This document shows positions 14,215 through 15,836 of a DNA stretch of 15,836 nt, piece by piece. How positions within the stretch are numbered: position 1 is the first letter of the stretch; each line of letters starts with the position of its first letter. The stretch spans positions 1-15,836 of the forward strand of contig CAYHCM010000091.1 of the NCBI GenBank assembly GCA_964355045.1, read 5' to 3'. Made by a program: the position numbers and the translations under genes. Below the pieces are notes generated by a model. The model worked only from the letters and a program-made list of their open reading frames with translations. It was not told the origin of the DNA and did no database searches. The DNA is from JABWCE01 sp964355045. GTDB taxonomy: Bacteria; Bacteroidota; Bacteroidia; NS11-12g; UBA9320.

Positions 14215-15555
14215 ATGAAGCTCATAGAAAAAGAATTTTTTATCCCCGTATTTAGTAATAGTAACCTAAGTTTGCTTGATTATATAGCTGCTAAAGTAAA
14301 AGAAGAATTATCACCTGCCGAAATTCCGGTTCGGTTCGTAATTACCGATACAAATAATGCCGGATACCTGTGTGAGCTAAGTGTATTAATGGATAGTAAT
14401 ATTTCCGAAAACCAGGATGAAAAATCAATATTTACATTTAAAAAAAGGGAATATGAAAATAGTGAAAAGTTCACCGCCGTCCTCTTAATACCTACCGGAA
14501 TTGGCGCTGAAATTGGCGGTCATTGCGGCGATGGAAATGTTATAGCGAGATTAATAGCATCAGCGTGTGATACCCTGATAACTCATCCAAATGTTGTTAA
14601 TGCTTCTGATATTAACGAAATGACCGAAAACACCCTGTATGTGGAGGGAAGTATTATTACACGGTTATTAATGGGTCAAATCGGATTGCAAAAGACCCGT
14701 TCTAACAGGATACTCATGTTAATGGATAAGCATGATGACAAACTTTTTAATGATGAAATTGTGAATGCAGTTTCCTCTGCCCGCATTTCTCTCGGTATTG
14801 ATTGTGATGTGTATGAAATGGATAATATTATTAAGAGCGAATCATTGTATTCCAAATCCGGTAGAGCTATTGGCAAAATAGAAAACCTTGAAAACCTGTT
14901 TGAAATTATTGATAATTATGAAGGGAAATATGATGCTATAGGATTATCTACATTTATTAAGGTTCCTGATTTCTATCATGAAAATTATTTTACAAATGAT
15001 GATTTGATAAACCCCTGGGGTGGCATTGAGGCAATGCTTACCCATAGTATTGCTCAAAGGTATAATATTCCCTGTGCCCATTCACCGATGATGGCATCAC
15101 GCGAGATCATGGAATTAGAAGTAGGAATAGTTGATCCGCGAAAAGCTCCTGAATCCGCTTCCCTTACATATTTGCATTGCATTCTCAAAGGATTGCATAA
15201 AAGTCCAAAAATAACATCACCGGATAAAGGAATCAACAGTGAAGACATATCGTGTCTTATTATACCCTATGGGTGTATAGGTTTACCTACGTTATCTGCA
15301 CTCGAAAACGGAATACCCGTGATTGCAGTAAAGGAAAACAAAAACCAAATGGATAACCAAATGGAGGCATTTCCTTTTAAACACAACAAATTATTTGTGG
15401 TCGAAAATTATCTCGAAGTCGTTGGGGTAATGCATCTAATCAAAAGTGGAATAAATCTCGACACTATAAAACGACCTATCTCCTTGACAACTGTTTTAAA
15501 CAAAAAGGATATTGATATATCTATTAAAACATCTAAAGTGTTATCATTAGAATAG
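14215..15555 (+). CDS. DUF3326-family protein of unknown function, 446 aa
   Basis: Matches by eye the DUF3326 family, known from cyanobacteria and other bacteria without assigned function. Conserved segments (numbered from the ATG at 14215) are LLIPTGIGAEIGGHCGD (90-106), DTLITHPNVVNASDINEM (119-136), YVEGS (142-146), NPWGGIEAMLTHS, PCAHSPM, VDPRKAPESAS and IIPYGCIGLPTLSALENGIPVIAV. The glycine-rich and His/Asn/Asp-rich blocks look like an enzyme with a nucleotide- or sugar-binding fold, and the last block recalls the C-terminal half of Rossmann-like transferases. No TM or signal segment is seen, so it is cytosolic. The frame is open up to 14164, but the ATG at 14215 lies 2 bp after the previous stop and fits the family start. 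Its tight link to the AdoMet-decarboxylase-like gene suggests they act together. Confidence 0.78.
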   Translation: MKLIEKEFFIPVFSNSNLSLLDYIAAKVKEELSPAEIPVRFVITDTNNAGYLCELSVLMDSNISENQDEKSIFTFKKREYENSEKFTAVLLIPTGIGAEIGGHCGDGNVIARLIASACDTLITHPNVVNASDINEMTENTLYVEGSIITRLLMGQIGLQKTRSNRILMLMDKHDDKLFNDEIVNAVSSARISLGIDCDVYEMDNIIKSESLYSKSGRAIGKIENLENLFEIIDNYEGKYDAIGLSTFIKVPDFYHENYFTNDDLINPWGGIEAMLTHSIAQRYNIPCAHSPMMASREIMELEVGIVDPRKAPESASLTYLHCILKGLHKSPKITSPDKGINSEDISCLIIPYGCIGLPTLSALENGIPVIAVKENKNQMDNQMEAFPFKHNKLFVVENYLEVVGVMHLIKSGINLDTIKRPISLTTVLNKKDIDISIKTSKVLSLE

Positions 15556-15748
15556 AATATTTTATATTTAGTTAATCTTCGCAACTGTTTTTTTATTTTC
15601 AACCAGCGAACTTTCATTTTTATTTTATCCAATCACACCTAAAAAAAATGAAAATGGTTTTTCTTCATGTCCTAAAGAAATACAAGCAGAAGAATTATAT
15701 TTTTGCCTACTTTTAAAATCTAAAAAATCCGATCTTTAAACTCATTAA

Positions 15749-15826
15749 ATGGCAGCAGAAAAAGAATCTTCAATTGACCAATTAACCCACATTGCAGCTA
15801 TGGGCGTGAAGATACCTGTAATTTAA
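15749..15826 (+). other. 25-codon open frame at the right edge
   Basis: MAAEKESSIDQLTHIAAMG and a short tail stop at TAA (15824-15826). The composition is protein-like, and it could be the start of a gene broken by a frameshift or a very small protein. The rest of 15556-15748 is AT-rich with no other gene and no clear terminator after the DUF3326 gene. Confidence 0.2.
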
Positions 15827-15836
15827 GGGGCTCAAT

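Overview
The window looks like chromosomal DNA from a member of the Bacteroidota. The evidence is low GC content, almost no Shine-Dalgarno sequences, a type IX secretion (Por) C-terminal sorting domain, two HYC_CC_PP-type small proteins, and a Bacteroidota-style copper/silver gene set. No tRNA, rRNA, CRISPR array or complete insertion sequence was seen. All family assignments come from reading motifs; no database search was run.

Left block (about 1-11240, all minus strand): a metal-handling and cell-envelope cluster. In transcription order it holds an HYC_CC_PP protein, a periplasmic HMA-domain protein, a T9SS cargo protein, a second HYC_CC_PP protein and a terminator. Then come a PKD-domain lipoprotein, a double heavy-metal-binding-domain membrane protein, a mono-haem cytochrome c, an outer-membrane barrel and a small haem lipoprotein. 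After a gap of about 150 bp follow a lipoprotein with a heavy-metal-binding domain plus DUF3347, a membrane-anchored haem-binding-domain protein, a nuclease-like protein, and the RND pump CusA split into two reading frames. The block reads as copper/silver export with periplasmic metal binding and c-type cytochromes. The partner subunits CusB and CusC are not in the window and would be expected to the left. The left edge is a 21-bp tandem repeat.

Middle (11240-11850): about 600 bp between divergent blocks, without a convincing gene. It holds a perfect 14-bp palindrome, a perfect 7-bp stem-loop followed by a T-run, and a 28-codon ORF of unknown status.

Right block (11851-15555, plus strand): four genes separated by only 4, 3 and 2 bp. 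The first two are an ABC-type AAA ATPase and an HNH nuclease, the layout of the Septu (PtuA/PtuB) anti-phage system. The last two are a small S-adenosylmethionine-decarboxylase-like protein and a DUF3326 protein. The union of a defence-type pair with an AdoMet-decarboxylase/DUF3326 pair in one tight run is the least explained feature here. The other two are the nuclease gene translationally overlapped with a haem-protein gene inside the copper cluster, and the CusA split at a TAA-C-ATG junction.
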